Below are positions 1-12,316 of a stretch of 64,000 nucleotides of DNA, piece after piece. Each line of letters begins with the position of its first letter. Position 1 is the first letter of the stretch. A program made the position numbers and the translations under genes. The notes under the pieces are model-generated. The model saw only the letters and a program-made list of their open reading frames with translations. It was not told the origin of the DNA and searched no databases. The DNA comes from Nemertoderma westbladi (Eukaryota > Xenacoelomorpha > Nemertodermatida > Nemertodermatidae), in the NCBI GenBank assembly GCA_032718475.1, contig JAUCBJ010003085.1, positions 1 to 64,000 of the forward strand, read 5' to 3'.

Positions 1-137
1 CACCAGTTATATAATCTATAAAATAAATCAAGAACTATATTTTTTCGTAGAGTTTTGTTAATTCAAAAATTTAATAAAGTGACTGTGGACACAGCATAAA
101 TTTCACAGTCACACATAATCCCTCACTGTTCATATAT
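1..137. other. AT-rich flank, no gene seen
   Basis: AT-rich sequence leading into the 19-bp satellite. It contains short inverted CTGTG/CACAG motifs but no coding signal I can support. Confidence 0.5.
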
Positions 138-2905
138 CCTGGAAGCGAACTTAGATCCTGGAAGCGAACTTAGATCCTGGAAGTGAACTTAGATCCTGGA
201 AGCGAACTTAGATCCTGGAAGCGAACTTAGAACCTGGAAGTGAACTTAGATCCTGGAAGCGAACTTAGATCCTGGAAGCGAACTTAGATCCTGGAAGCGA
301 ACTTAGATCCTGGAAGCGAACTTAGATCCTGGAAGTGAACTTAGATCCTAAGATCTGAACTTAGATCCTGGAAGCGAACTTAGATCCTAGAACGAACTTA
401 GATCCTGGAAGTGAACTTAGATCCTGGAAGTGAACTTAGAACCTGGAAGCGAACTTAGATCCTGGAAGCGAACTTAGATCCTGGAAGCGAACTTAGATCC
501 TGGAAGCGAACTTAGATCCTGGAAGCGAACTTAGATCCTGGAAGCGAACTTAGATCCTGGAAGCGAACTTAGATCCTGGAAGTGAACTTAGATCCTGGAA
601 GCGAACTTAGACCTAGCGAACTTAGATCCTGGAGCGAACTTAGATCCTGGAGGCGAACTTAGATCCTGGAAGCGAACTTAGATCCTGGAAGTGAACTTAG
701 AACCTAAGATCTGAACTTAGATCCTGGAAGCGAACTTAGATCCTGGAAGCGAACTTAGATCCTTGAAGTGAACTTAGATCCTGGAAGTGAACTTAGAACC
801 TGGAAGCGAACTTAGATCCTGGAAGCGAACTTAGATCCTGGAAGCGAACTTAGATCCTGGAAGCGAACTTAGATCCTAGATAGCTGAACTTAGATCCTGG
901 AAGCGAACTTAGATCCTGGAAGCGAACTTAGATCCTGGAAGTGAACTTAGATCCAAGATCTGAACTTAGATCCTGGAAGCGAACTTAGATCCTAGATACG
1001 AACTTAGATCCTGGAAGCGAACTTAGATCCTGGAAGCGAACTTAGATCCTGGAAGCGAACTTAGATCCTGGAAGTGAACTTAGATCCTGGAAGCGAACTT
1101 AGATCCTGGAAGTGAACTTAGAACCAATATCTGAACTTAGATCCTGGAAGCGAACTTAGATCCTGGAAGCGAACTTAGATCCTGGAAGCGAACTTAGATC
1201 CTGGAAGTGAACTTAGATCCTAGATATCTGAACTTAGATCCTGGAAGCGAACTTAGATCCTGGAAGCGAACTTAGATCCTGGAAGTGAATGAAGCAAGAT
1301 CTGAACTTAGATCCTGGAGGCGAACTTAGATCCTGGAAGCGAACTTAGATCCTGGAAGTGAACGTAGACCAAGATCTGAACTTAGATCCTGGAAGCGAAC
1401 TTAGATCCTGGAAGCGAACTTAGATCCTGGAAGTGAACTTAGATCCTGGAAGCGAACTTAGATCCTGGAAGCGAACTTAGATCCTGGAATCGAACTTAGA
1501 TCCTGGAAGCGAACTTAGATCCTGGAAGCGAACTTAGATCCTGGAAGCGAACTTAGATCCTGGAAGCGAACTTAGATCCTGGTAGCGAACTTAGATCCTG
1601 GAAGTGAACTTAGAACCAATATCTGAACTTAGATCCTGTAGGCGAACTTAGATCCTGGAAGCGAACTTAGATCCTGGAAGCGAACTTAGATCCTGGAAGC
1701 GAACTTAGATCCTGGAAGTGAACTTAGAACCAATATCTGAACTTAGATCCTGAAAGCGAACTTAGATCCTAAAGACGAACTTAGATCCTTGATGTTAATT
1801 TAGATCCTGGAAGTGAACTTAGAACCTGGAAGCGAACTTAGATCCTGGAAGCGAACTTAGATCCTGGAAGCGAACTTAGATCCTGGAAGCGAACTTAGAT
1901 CCTGGAAGCGAACTTAGATCCTGGATAGCGAACTTAGATCCTGGAAGCGAACTTAGATCCTGGAAGCGAACTTAGATCCTGGAAGCGAACTTAGATCCTA
2001 AAGACGAACTTAGATCCTTGATGTTAACTTAGATCCTGGAAGTGAACTTAGAACCTGGAAGCGAACTTAGATCCTGGAAGCGAACTTAGATCCTGGAAGC
2101 GAACTTAGATCCTGGAAGCGAACTTAGATCCTGGAAGCGAACTTAGATCCTGGAAGCGAACTTAGATCCTGGAAGCGAACTTAGATCCTGGAAGCGAACT
2201 TAGATCCTGGAAGCGAACTTAGATCCTGGAAGTGAACTTAGAACCAATATCTGAACTTAGATCCTGGAAGCGAACTTAGATCCTGGAAGCGAACTTAGAT
2301 CCTGGAAGTGAATGAAGCAAGATCTGAACTTAGATCCTGGAAGCGAACTTAGATCCTGGAAGCGAACTTAGATCCTGGAAGCGAACTTAGATCCTGGAAA
2401 CGAACTTAGATCCTGGAAGTGAACTTAGATCCTGGAAGCGAACTTAGATCCTGGAAGCGAACTTAGATCCTAGATATGAACTTAGATCCTGTAGGCGAAC
2501 TTAGATCCTGGAAGCGAACTTAGATCCTGGAAGCGAACTTAGATCCTGGAAGTGAACTTAGATCTTGGAAGTGAACTTAGAACCAATATCTGAACTTAGA
2601 TCCTGGAAGCGAACTTAGATCCTGGAAGCGAACTTAGATCCTGGAAGCGAACTTAGATCCTGGAAGTGAACTTAGATCCTGGAAGTGAACTTAGAACCTA
2701 GCTGAACTTAGATCCTGGAGGCGAACTTAGATCCTGGAAGCGAACTTAGATCCTGGAAGCGAACTTTGATCCTGGAAGCGAACTTAGATCCTGGAGGCGA
2801 ACTTTGATCCTAATCACGAATTTAGATCCTGGAAGTGGACTTCGAACCTAGATCTGAACTTAGATCCTGGAAACGACGTGAACTTATATCCTAGACGATC
2901 TTAAA
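138..2905. repeat. 19-bp satellite array
   Basis: About 145 tandem copies of a 19-bp unit, consensus CTTAGATCCTGGAAGCGAA. The commonest variant is GTGAA in place of GCGAA. Shortened variant units such as AAGATCTGAACTTAG and CCAATATCTGAACTTAG recur at intervals, suggesting blocks amplified together. Divergence rises after about 2760, as is usual at a satellite edge. I see no open frame worth calling. Confidence 0.97.
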
Positions 2906-3504
2906 GATTCTTTACCGACCTATACCAAGCTATATAAAATGCAATGTAGAGCTTCATCGACGTATACTAATTGATTGTTTGACTAGAAAGCCAACAAGCT
3001 GGCTCCGGTAAGCCAATACATCTCACTGTTGATCCTTAAACTGCTGATTATCAATTAAATAAATGTTTCCTATCTCTCATTTATTGTTTTGGTTCCATTC
3101 AACTCGCTTCTGTAATCTGCTTCTTTACTAAACTGCCTACATGTAGGTGTAGGTGTAACGTTTAGCCCCCATTATATGTGATGCTACTCACTTTCTCAGT
3201 TTATAATGCAATTTCTGTCCTTTTCATTATCATTATCTCGTTTAAACTTATGTTATTAAAAACAAATACGTGATAAAAATAAATTAAAATATAAAAAGCC
3301 ACCCACCCATCTGACGGACATATATAACTACTTTATTTCCAGGCAAGAAGATGGTTGATTCGGTTATTAGAAGGATTATTTTATGTAAGTTTATTTTATG
3401 CATGTAGCATATTAAAATATCAACTATCAATTTAATATATTATCATACTCTCTCCAAAAATAAAAAATATTGTCCCAATAAATTATTATTTGTAATTGGT
3501 TATA
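2906..3504. other. Intergenic, nothing supported
   Basis: AT-rich unique-looking sequence between two tandem arrays, with short homopolymer runs. No gene, RNA or element end is supported. Confidence 0.4.
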
Positions 3505-4075
3505 TTGAAAAATATCGAGACATGAAAAATATTGAGAGTAAAAAAAAATATCGAGTGTTGAAAAATAATGATAATATCGAGAGTTCAAAAAATATTGAGA
3601 GTAATAATATCGATAGTAAAAATATCGAGTGTTGAAAAATATCGAGAGTAAAAATATCGAGTGTTGAAAAATAACCAGAGTAAAAATATCGAGAGTAAAA
3701 ATATTGAGTGTTGAAAAATATCGAGAGTACAAATATCGAGAATAAAAATATCGAGTGTTGAAAAATATCGAGTGTTGAAAAATATCGAGTGTTGAAAAAT
3801 ATCAAGAGTATAAATATCGAGTGTTGAAAAATATCGAGAGTAAAATTATCGAATGTTGAAAAATATCGAGTGTTGAAAAATATCGAGAGTAAAAATATCG
3901 AGAATAAAAATATCGAGTGTTGAATAATATCGAGTGTTGAAAAATATCGAGTGTTGAAAAATATCAAGAGTATAAATATCGAGTGTTGAAAAATATCGAG
4001 AGTAAAATTATCGAATGTTGAAAAATATCGAGTGTTGAAAAATATCGAGAGTAAAAATATCGATAGTAACAATTA
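3505..4075. repeat. AT-rich 15/17-bp tandem array (direct orientation)
   Basis: Tandem mix of two related units, TATCGAGAGTAAAAA (15 bp) and TATCGAGTGTTGAAAAA (17 bp), with ATTGAG/ATCAAG variants. A block of about 180 bp is itself duplicated (3740-3900 compared with 3920-4070). The minus-strand open frames here are low-complexity by-products. Confidence 0.93.
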
Positions 4076-4140
4076 TTTTTAATAAGGGTTGTATGATAAT
4101 TGTTTTCCTAAAAATGTTCTAGTACAAAAAAATGTGTTCT

Positions 4141-4262
4141 AGTGTTTTACTCTCGATATTTTTTAATCACGTTAATTTTCAACACTCGTTATTTTTACTC
4201 TCGTTTTTTTTACTCTCGTTTTTTTACTCTCGATATTTTTCAAGTCTCGATATTTTTCACCA
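4141..4262. repeat. Same AT-rich array in inverted orientation
   Basis: Reverse complements of the preceding units (TTTTACTCTCGATATTTTT, CAACACTCG) lie about 65 bp beyond the direct array. Together they form a large imperfect inverted repeat. Confidence 0.88.
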
Positions 4263-6067
4263 TTACCTTGTAATTTAATTTAGAGCGATTCGATTGCATA
4301 TTACTGGAACCAAATACACTAATATCACTGTTGTTAGCCATATAATTTGTCCATTGCTCTGCATCTCTGAAGCAAATTAATATAATGATAATGTGCTGAA
4401 GTCAACCAATTTCGGCAAACCATCAAATTGAATATTGCCCAATGTATCTAGATGTCAACTGAAGTGATAATTAGACGCTCTCTTGATTGGCTACAGCTGA
4501 TTGCATGGCATTCGTTAGCACATACAACTTCAAGGCCTTATATACTGTATATCACTTTTGATGCTAAACATTCAAATCAATTTTATTTCGTTCAGGTATT
4601 TAAAGTGTATATTTACTTACAGTATATTATCAAATTAGTTGTTCCTCAATGGACATCACAGATTTCACTATCTTTGTAACAAGGAAAGTGGGATTGTATA
4701 TAGAAGGTAAGCAAGCATATTTATTTATCCACAATGTTTATTTCATTCGGTTGAAAAATATCACGAGAAACTCACACTCCACTCACAAATATCCCATCAA
4801 TATTTTGCTCGCATTATTTTTCAAGTAGCTATAATAATATCAAGATTCGCAAGTTCATTAAATAGTTTACTCATTGTCATCAAAAGAAAATCGTTAATTT
4901 CCTGGCTGTTAATATGTTTTTAATTTATCTTTCAGGTCCAATAAAGGCCTTTCTGGTTGACGTTGAGAAGATAGAGCGAGAATCGGCCAAGGGAGAAGCA
5001 CTAAAAACTCTTAGAGTGGACTCTTCGAGACTCCACAAAACACGAGATTACTTTAACGCTGTGGAACGCAGCAGAGAATTACGGAGAATTCAAAGGGGGC
5101 TCCATCATTTCGTTTCGAAATGTAATGATGAAAGCGTTCGCTAACGAAAAAAGGTTAACGGCAACTAAATCATTCCAAGCCTCGGTTAGTTATTTAACAA
5201 CCTTCTGGTAAAACGTTACTCAGGTTATAAGATCGAACTTTTTTTACGTAAGTTAATACGATCGAGCGGAAGGGGAGGTGGAGGGGGGGATGTCAGTTCT
5301 TTAGCTGTTCCCTCGGAAGATAAAATTATTGAAAAAAGAATATATTATATAACTCAAAATAATGTAAGTACAATTTATTATTATAAAAAACAGCCGGTTA
5401 ATTATTACATTTCGGCCTTGTGAGTAGTGAAATTTTAAATTAGTGAAATTTGTAGTAAATTATTGCTGTTATGCTTTGTTGCTGTTATATTTCTGCAAGC
5501 CAAAACCAATTGTCTTTGTGAACTACTAGCTACTGTACTACTAGGAGGGAATTCCTTGAAGTTTACCGCGTCTTCAATGTCCGAACCTCAATAGTCAATA
5601 ATACAGCCAGGACCGAAGGAGGCTATGCAAAACATTAACAAATTTGTACAAAATAATTACCAAATCAAATTGATATTAAGACATAAAGATAGATAGGTAG
5701 ATTTATTTATACATTATTTAAAAACAATAACAAATACACCAAACAATGTACTGGTATAAAGGTATTGTCCAACATAACATATAGGATTACCCCTAAAGCT
5801 TTGCAGCTTATTTCCCTTTATGTTATTTGGTTACAAATGCAATATTACACTAAGCTAACCTAAAACAAGTATTAAACGTAATTACACTATGTACATGTAC
5901 AACTTTACGGAGAGCGTGACAATGCCTGCCTGACTCAACGATAAAGATGTAATATACCTAACAATTTATTATATATCTTAATTACAGTATAAATAGCAAA
6001 TAATTAATAAACTAATAACTTACTGTAGGACTATTGTACTGGTAATGGTGAAAAATATCGAGACTTG
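4241..6067. repeat. Interval bounded by a perfect 27-bp inverted repeat
   Basis: 4241-4267 (CAAGTCTCGATATTTTTCAC followed by CATTACC) is the exact reverse complement of 6041-6067. The left copy sits at the inner edge of the inverted array; the right copy is isolated. The 1.8-kb interval holds the small spliced gene candidate at 4649-5144. The arrangement resembles transposon termini, but I cannot find a target-site duplication beside either end, so mobility is an inference only. Confidence 0.5.
4649..5144 (+). CDS. Candidate two-exon small protein, unknown function
   Basis: Exon 1 is 4649-4706 (ATG start, ends ...TATATAGAAG before donor GTAAGC). Exon 2 is 4936-5144, preceded by the pyrimidine-rich acceptor TTATCTTTCAG. 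Joining them keeps frame (phase 1, glycine codon split) and gives 88 residues ending at a TAA. The predicted protein is hydrophilic: a short hydrophobic start, then a charged, probably helical middle rich in K/E/R (EKIERESAKG, ERSRELRRIQRG) and one late Cys. I do not recognise the family. It lies within the 27-bp inverted repeat, so it could belong to a mobile element. Other upstream exons are possible. The consistent splice sites and phase are the main support; no promoter or poly(A) signal is obvious. Confidence 0.4.
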
Positions 6068-6707
6068 AATAATATAAATACACTTTAAACACACTTGTCC
6101 TTTATCTTGTCAGAATATTCGGGATATTCTTGTCAAAAATATCTGGTGGAAACTTCAATTAATATCTTGTCAGGATCTATATCATATCTTGTCAAAATAG
6201 ACATGTGGAAATTTCAATCTTTCAGAATTGGCAAGATATATTAACAATATTTGTAAGAACATTATTGTTAAATATTTGACAAACATATAAAAACCAAATA
6301 TTGCGAATTTTGTTTACAGATATACAGATATTTAAAAGACTCTCTAGAGATACACATTGTAAAACAATATTAGCTTCAAAATTTGTGTATGTGTTGAGAT
6401 AAGGAATAGAACCTATAAAAATCAAGCTGACAGCCATCATGTCCACTAATTAATTTATCCTTATTCACGTTAATGTTATGCATAACCCCCAAAGGAAAGA
6501 GGTATATCGCCAAGGAACTCAATTCAACATTACAAACACTGCAAAACACCATGATTGCAACTGTCATGTATATACTGGTACGTATATTAGGCATTACCTG
6601 TACGTATTCCAGAATAAAATATATAAAGTATACACAGTATATAAAGTATATACTTTCTTTCGTGGTGGCTTGCAGTCACAGTTTACAGTGATTCCTGAAT
6701 TTCATAC
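5145..6707. other. AT-rich non-coding stretch
   Basis: No credible gene. It holds a purine-rich patch (5268-5290), degenerate repeats of ATATCTTGTCAAAAT between 6100 and 6200, and TATAAAGTATA repeats near 6620-6655. Short open frames here have no recognisable features. Confidence 0.4.
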
Positions 6708-7282
6708 TGTGACGGGATCAGGGGATCCTGACCGGTTTATTAGGTTACGCGTCACCGTGTAATTGAGAAGAAGATAGTTTGTCGTTATCGTTCTGATATT
6801 GTTATAGGTTAACTGATATAAAATATGATAGCACAGTTGACAGAATTGGTATGTGAATGATAATATAAATGTTGTACCGGTAGTGACGGTGATGGTACGA
6901 AATGTCACCAGTCTGCACTGAGTGACTGAGTAAACTAAACTGACCGGTAAGGTATGCAATATAATATATGTGATTGTCACTCCTACATTACTTTGGCCTC
7001 TCAATCTAGCGGATGCTTCCCTCGCCCTTATTGGCTAATAGTCTCATTCTCGGCTCTCACCTCTGTGGGAGTGCTTCCCCCCCGCTGCTGTTACTTTCCC
7101 TCTCGAGGTGATTTGACCTCTAACCTCCCTTTGTGTGGCCTTCGGGGCTGTGTGTTGTCCCCATTATTGGGTGTGATACGAGATTAGTTGTGATTAATCT
7201 CGTATCTCCAATATTGCTGAAAAAGGGCGCCACTTCCCAACTCTATGGGGATAGTGAGGCGGAATTGAATCCGCTCGCAGTT
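6708..7282 (-). mobile_element. LTR-like repeat, copy 1
   Basis: Begins (plus-strand view) TGTGACGGGATCAGGGGATC. It shares its whole layout with copies at 29845-30424 (opposite strand) and 36873-37400: CCGGT motifs, ACGCGTCACC, a GC-rich middle with CCTCCCTTTGTGTGGC, then a short hairpin around TGATACGAG. The outer part, ending GGAATTGAATCCGC, is shared with copy 2 and with a fragment at 15905-15990, so it may be internal sequence next to the LTR. I infer minus orientation because copy 3 has an open frame running into the repeat on that strand. No flanking target duplication was found. A DNA-transposon end is the alternative. Confidence 0.5.
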
Positions 7283-9450
7283 ACTATGGTTGATCTACCA
7301 CCCTACACCCGCGCTTAGTAGTGTGGTTGATTTAAAACCTGCCCCACCCCACCCGCGCTTAGTACTGTGGTTAATTTAACACCTGCCCCACGCCACCCCC
7401 GCTTAGTACTGTGGTTGATTTAACACCTGCCCCACGTCATCCGCGCTTTGTACTGTGGTTAATTTAACACGTGCCCCACCCCACCCCCGCTTAGTAAGCA
7501 AGATTCCCGCGCTTAGAACTGTGGTCAATGTAACACCTGCCCCACGTCATCCGCGCTTTGTACTGTGGTTAATTTAACACGTGCCCCACCCCACCCCACC
7601 CCACCCCCGCTTAAGACTATGGTTAATTTAACACATTCCCCACCCCACCCGCGCTCAGTATTGTGGTTGATTTAACACCTTCCCCACCCCACCCACGATT
7701 GTTACTATGGTTGATCTTCCACCCCCCACCTGCGCTTAGAACTGTGGTTAATGTAACACCTGCCCCACATCATCCGCGCTTTGTACTGTGGTTAATTTAA
7801 CACATGCCCCACCCCACCCCCGCTTAGTACTGTGGTTCATTTAACACCTTCCCCACCCCACCCGCGCTTAGTATTGTGGTTGATTTAACACCTTCCCCAC
7901 CCCACCCACGATTGTTACTATGCTTGATCTACCACCCTCCACCCGCGCTTAGTACTGTGGTTGATTTAAAACCTTCCCCACCCCACCCGCGCTTAGTACT
8001 GTGGTTGATTTAACACCTTCCCCACCCCACCCGCGCTTAGTATTGTGGTTGATTTAACACCTTCCCCACCCCACCCACGATTGTTACTATGGTTGATCTA
8101 CCACCCTCCACCCGCGCTTAGTACTGTGGTTGATTTAAAACCTGCCCCACCCCACCCCACCCCACCCACGCTTAATACTGTGGTTAATTTAACACCTGTC
8201 CCATCCAAGCCGCGCTTAGTACTGTGGTTAATTTAACACCTGCCCCATGTCATCCGCGCTTAGTACTGTGGTTAATTTAACAGCTCCCCCACGCCACCCG
8301 CGCTTAGTACTATTGTTGATTTAACACCTGCCCCACCCCACCCGCGCTTAGTACTGTGGTTAATTTAACACCTGCCCCACGTCATCCGCGCTTAGTACTG
8401 TGGTTAATTTAACAACCACCCCACTCCACCCGCACTTAGTACTGTGGTTAACTTAACACCTGCCCCACGTCATCCGCGCTTTGTACTGTGGTTAATTTAA
8501 CACGTGCCCCACCCCACCCGTGCTTAGTATTGTGGTTGATTTAACACCTTCCCCGCCCCACCCGCGCTTAGTACTGTGGTTAATTTAACACCTGCCCCAC
8601 GTCATCCGCGCTTAGTACTGTGGTTAATTTAACACCTGCCCCATGTCATCCGCGCTTTGTACTGTGGTTAATTTAACACGTGCCCCACCCCATCCGCGCT
8701 TAGTACTTTGGTTAATTTAACACACGTCCCACCCTACCCGCATTTTGTAGTGTGGTTAATTTAACACCTTCCCCACACCCACCCGTGCTTAGTATTGTGG
8801 CTGATTTAACACCTTTCCCACCTCACCCGCGCTTAGTATTGTGGTTGATATAACACCTTCCCCACCCCACCCATGATTGTTACTATGGTTCATCTACCAC
8901 CCTAAGCCGCGCATAGTACTGTGGTTGATTTACACCTTCCCTACCCCACCCGCTCTTAGTACTGTGGTTAATTTAACACACGTCCTACCCTACACGCGCT
9001 TTGTAGTGTGGTTAATTTGACACCTTCTACACACCCACCCTCGCTTAGTATTGTGGTTGATTTAACACCTTTCCCACTCCACCCACGATTGTTACTATGG
9101 TTGATTTACCACCCTCCTCCCGCGCTTAGTATTGTGGTTGATTTAACACCTTCCCCACCCCACTGTGGCTGATTTAACACCTTTCCCACCCCACCCACGA
9201 TTGTTACTATGGTTGATCTACCACCCTCCACCCGCGCTTAGTAATGTGGTTGATTTAAAACCTACCCCACCCCACCCGCGCTTAGTACTGTGGTTAATTT
9301 AACACACGTCCCACCCTACCCGCGCTTTGTAGTGTGGTTAATTTAACACCTTCCCCACACCCACCCGCGCTTAGTATTGTGGCTGATTTAAAACCTTTCC
9401 CACCTTCTTGTGGTCGATTTAACACCCGCCCCACGCCATCTGCGCTTATT
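7283..9450. repeat. 44-bp minisatellite
   Basis: About 49 diverged copies of a 44-bp unit, key segment TGTGGTTAATTTAACACC followed by a C-rich half (TGCCCCACCCCACCC or CACGTCATCC) and GCGCTTAGTAC. Variant units with ACTATGGTTGATCTACCACC recur. The array starts directly at the outer edge of the LTR-like copy. The small open frames inside are repeat by-products. Confidence 0.95.
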
Positions 9451-9594
9451 ACTACACACCTATTCAATGAATTTATAAAATACATAAATAAAATAAATAT
9501 TTCTATTCTCCTCTTGAATAACTCTCTCTTATATAGTCTTACATAACTTATTACTAGAAGTAAAAAAGTTTACTCTAATATTTAATACTTTCAG

Positions 9595-11461
9595 AGATGT
9601 TATATGCGGTATCACGTTTCATGTATTGCACAAAGATCGCGATGCATCGGAGCGATTTTTTAGAGTGGGAGTTCGAACCGGAGCCACTATTCGATTAGAG
9701 GAACTGGAGTTCCAATCCTCAACGAGGGGTGTTGGCATTTACAGCACTGATTGCCCTGTCCAAGGCTTCCGACAACCCCACGGTTAATTTACTGAACCTT
9801 ACTTTACCTCCCAGGAGCTATCCGGGTTTGCCATTTTTATGGCACACCAAGACTTGCAATCTGTAAGTATTTATTTATTATATAATCTAACCATTAATAT
9901 TATGGGGGTGGGAGGAGATATACCGTTTTTTGACAACCTTTCAGATTTATAATTCTCAAATTATCATAATTTTTGGGTTTTGTATTTATTTTGTAATATA
10001 CGTAGGTACCCAATGTGATATTCTACATTACAGGTCAGAAATTTTTTTTTTTTTCGTTATTTAATATTAGTTAATACTATTTAAAAATTAAAGAATCTTG
10101 CTTGGTCTTAAAACCCTAAAGCTTTTACAGTTTTGAATTTAATCACCTTAAATTTATTTAATATGATAGATGAGGGATGGCATTACAAACTATCGCACTA
10201 ATTTTGATGAATATAAACCTTCTCCGCTATATGGCGCCGCAAATTTATACTAATTTTTAGTATTATTATAAATAGTATTAACTAAATATTTCAAAAAGTT
10301 ATACGTTGTTCAAAAATTTGTGCAGGGTTACTATGTAAACACCCACATGAATTTTCAGACTTATTGCTCAAAAATTTTACATTTTTTTTATTTAAACATT
10401 AAAATTTTACAGGTTTTTAAATTTGAGAATTTTCCAAAAAAAACATTTAAAGATAATAGACATTGCAATTTTTACATAAATAGTAATTTCAATAGGTTTT
10501 TCTACATGAATTCTGCAATTTTTACATAAATAGTAATTTCAATAGGTTTTTCTACATGAATTCCTTATAAGTTAAAAAGTAAAAGAGGTATTAAATAGCG
10601 GTTTTCTGATTTAATTTTGCATTATAATAGAAAATAGATCATAAAAATAATTTCGAAACATTAAAAAAATAACCCCACCCCCCTCATAAAACATTACATT
10701 TACAGAGTTTATTTGATTTTTTAAAAAGCAACCGATAAATTATTGCTGAACTTAATGTGCTACAACATTTGGTTTATTTAACGAAGGAATATGTATCTTC
10801 AAATTTATATGTATATTAATATTAAATAAATAATATTTATATATTTATTTGAAAGATAAATGAAAGCATTGCATAAGTTTCTCAGTATCGGACGCAATGC
10901 TGCATTATTATGTTGTATAAAATTATTTTTTATATTTGAGTTATAATGATAATTATTAAATTTTTAGATAACAATGATATCCTCCTGCAAAGGAGCGATT
11001 TTCGAAGGTGTTTCGGGCCCGTATGCCAATTGTAGTTGCTACGACTCTAAGTTATCATTCAATTTTATATGGAATATAAAAGCCAAAGTCAATATCCCTG
11101 GATCTATCGATAAGGAGGGGCAAGTAGTTCAACCACATCCCTTCATATCGAAATCCTTCACATTATTATTTGCCAACTAATATGCACTAACCGTAAGTTT
11201 ATTATATTTTTTTAATAATTATTTACAATGTTTAATATCTTATAATAAATATGTTTGATATAAATTTAATTTAATTGTATCGTATTCCTGAACAAAGAGT
11301 TTTCAGAAAAGATGTGTAATTAATTTAATATTATTTAGAGCCGGAATCAGCCATTTACTAACGTCGATCTCAGAAGAAACATCCGCGAGAATGTAAGACA
11401 ATACGAAGCAGAGGGAAATGGCTGGGATGTGACGGGGTGGGGGAAGTCGGGAGCTCAGTAG
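9595..11461 (+). pseudogene. Decayed three-exon gene, unknown family
   Basis: Three blocks fit one splice model. Block 1 is 9595-9862: acceptor TACTTTCAG, donor GTAAGT. Block 2 is 10968-11192: acceptor AAATTTTTAG, donor GTAAGT. Block 3 is 11339-11461: acceptor TTATTTAG, ending TAG. All junctions are phase 0 and the same frame runs through all three. It reads as ordinary coding sequence (block 1 has HVLHKDRDASERFFRVGVRT; block 3 ends GWDVTGWGKSGAQ). Two in-frame TAA codons break it, at 9785-9787 and 11178-11180. The 44-bp minisatellite lies where upstream exons would be. I do not recognise the protein; the late VTGWG resembles a trypsin-fold motif, but nothing else supports that. Either a dead gene or chance agreement. 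Confidence 0.35.
10464..10563. repeat. Perfect 50-bp tandem duplication
   Basis: 10464-10513 and 10514-10563 are identical, from TGCAATTTTTACAT to ACATGAATTC. It lies in the putative intron of the decayed gene and looks like a recent replication slip. Confidence 0.95.
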
Positions 11462-12316
11462 GAAAAAGGTGACGGATCAAAGGAGTGGGAAGCAGCCCGG
11501 CTCCATATAACAGCAATAAAGCCGATTAATGTTAATTATCAATTTCGGCAAATACTAAATAAATTTATCTCGGTATATAAATTTACTATTAACAAAACAC
11601 GAGAATATTTAATTTATGTTGTTCAGTTATGTCATCAGTTGTTAGGAGCTTCAGGGCTACACTGTTGGTCCAGTTCTAAAACTGACAGGACCATAGGCAG
11701 AGTTAAGAAATAATGGGAGGGCCAGATTTCAAAATGCCCTGATCGAGACAATTTAATCAAAAAATATCAATTTTTTTTGTGTCCCTGGTGTAATATTTTT
11801 TGAAAATTTAAAATTTTAGGATGGCTAAAAATTAAATTACAAAAAAACAAATATACATCACTATGTATAACTGTAATATTAAAGTAATGAAAAGTAAATA
11901 ACTATACAATAGAAGTAGTAGTTTTCTTAACCCCCCCCCCCCCCCCGTCGGCGGCGCCCCAGTCGCCGCCCCCGTGAAACTTTAAGTGAAAATTAAAAAT
12001 TATAAATGTAAAAGTTGAAGAGTATCATATACTTAGTCCAATGGGAAATAATTTATTATTTTCATTAATTTTAATTAGTCAATCAAGTCCTTACTGATAG
12101 ATATGTACAGCAGTAGCGAAACTGCACCGATATATGTTGGATGCAATCAGTGATCAGCTAACGGCTGTCAGCTGAACGGTAGGTCTCACCTCACGGTGAA
12201 AGGCATTATGAAGAGTACAATCCTGGAAATGACCGTGAGGGTGAAGTCTGAAATGGGAGAAGGAAAGGGCGGGTTACATAATGAAGGTTGGTGTGTAATA
12301 TTAACTTGTAATATTA
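11462..12316. other. Non-coding stretch with C16 tract
   Basis: No gene seen. A run of 16 C (11931-11946) is followed by a GC-rich patch CGGCGGCGCCCC. The rest is AT-rich. Confidence 0.45.

Noticed and set aside
3427-4072. Minus-strand frames rich in FSTLDIF/LLSIF
   Set aside because: Low-complexity translation of the AT-rich tandem array.
9660-9720. tRNA-like GAGTTCGAACC box
   Set aside because: No A box at the right distance and no clover-leaf pairing; it lies inside a better exon model.
9786-9817. A 32-bp intron removing the TAA in block 1
   Set aside because: Too short for a normal animal spliceosomal intron, with a weak donor.
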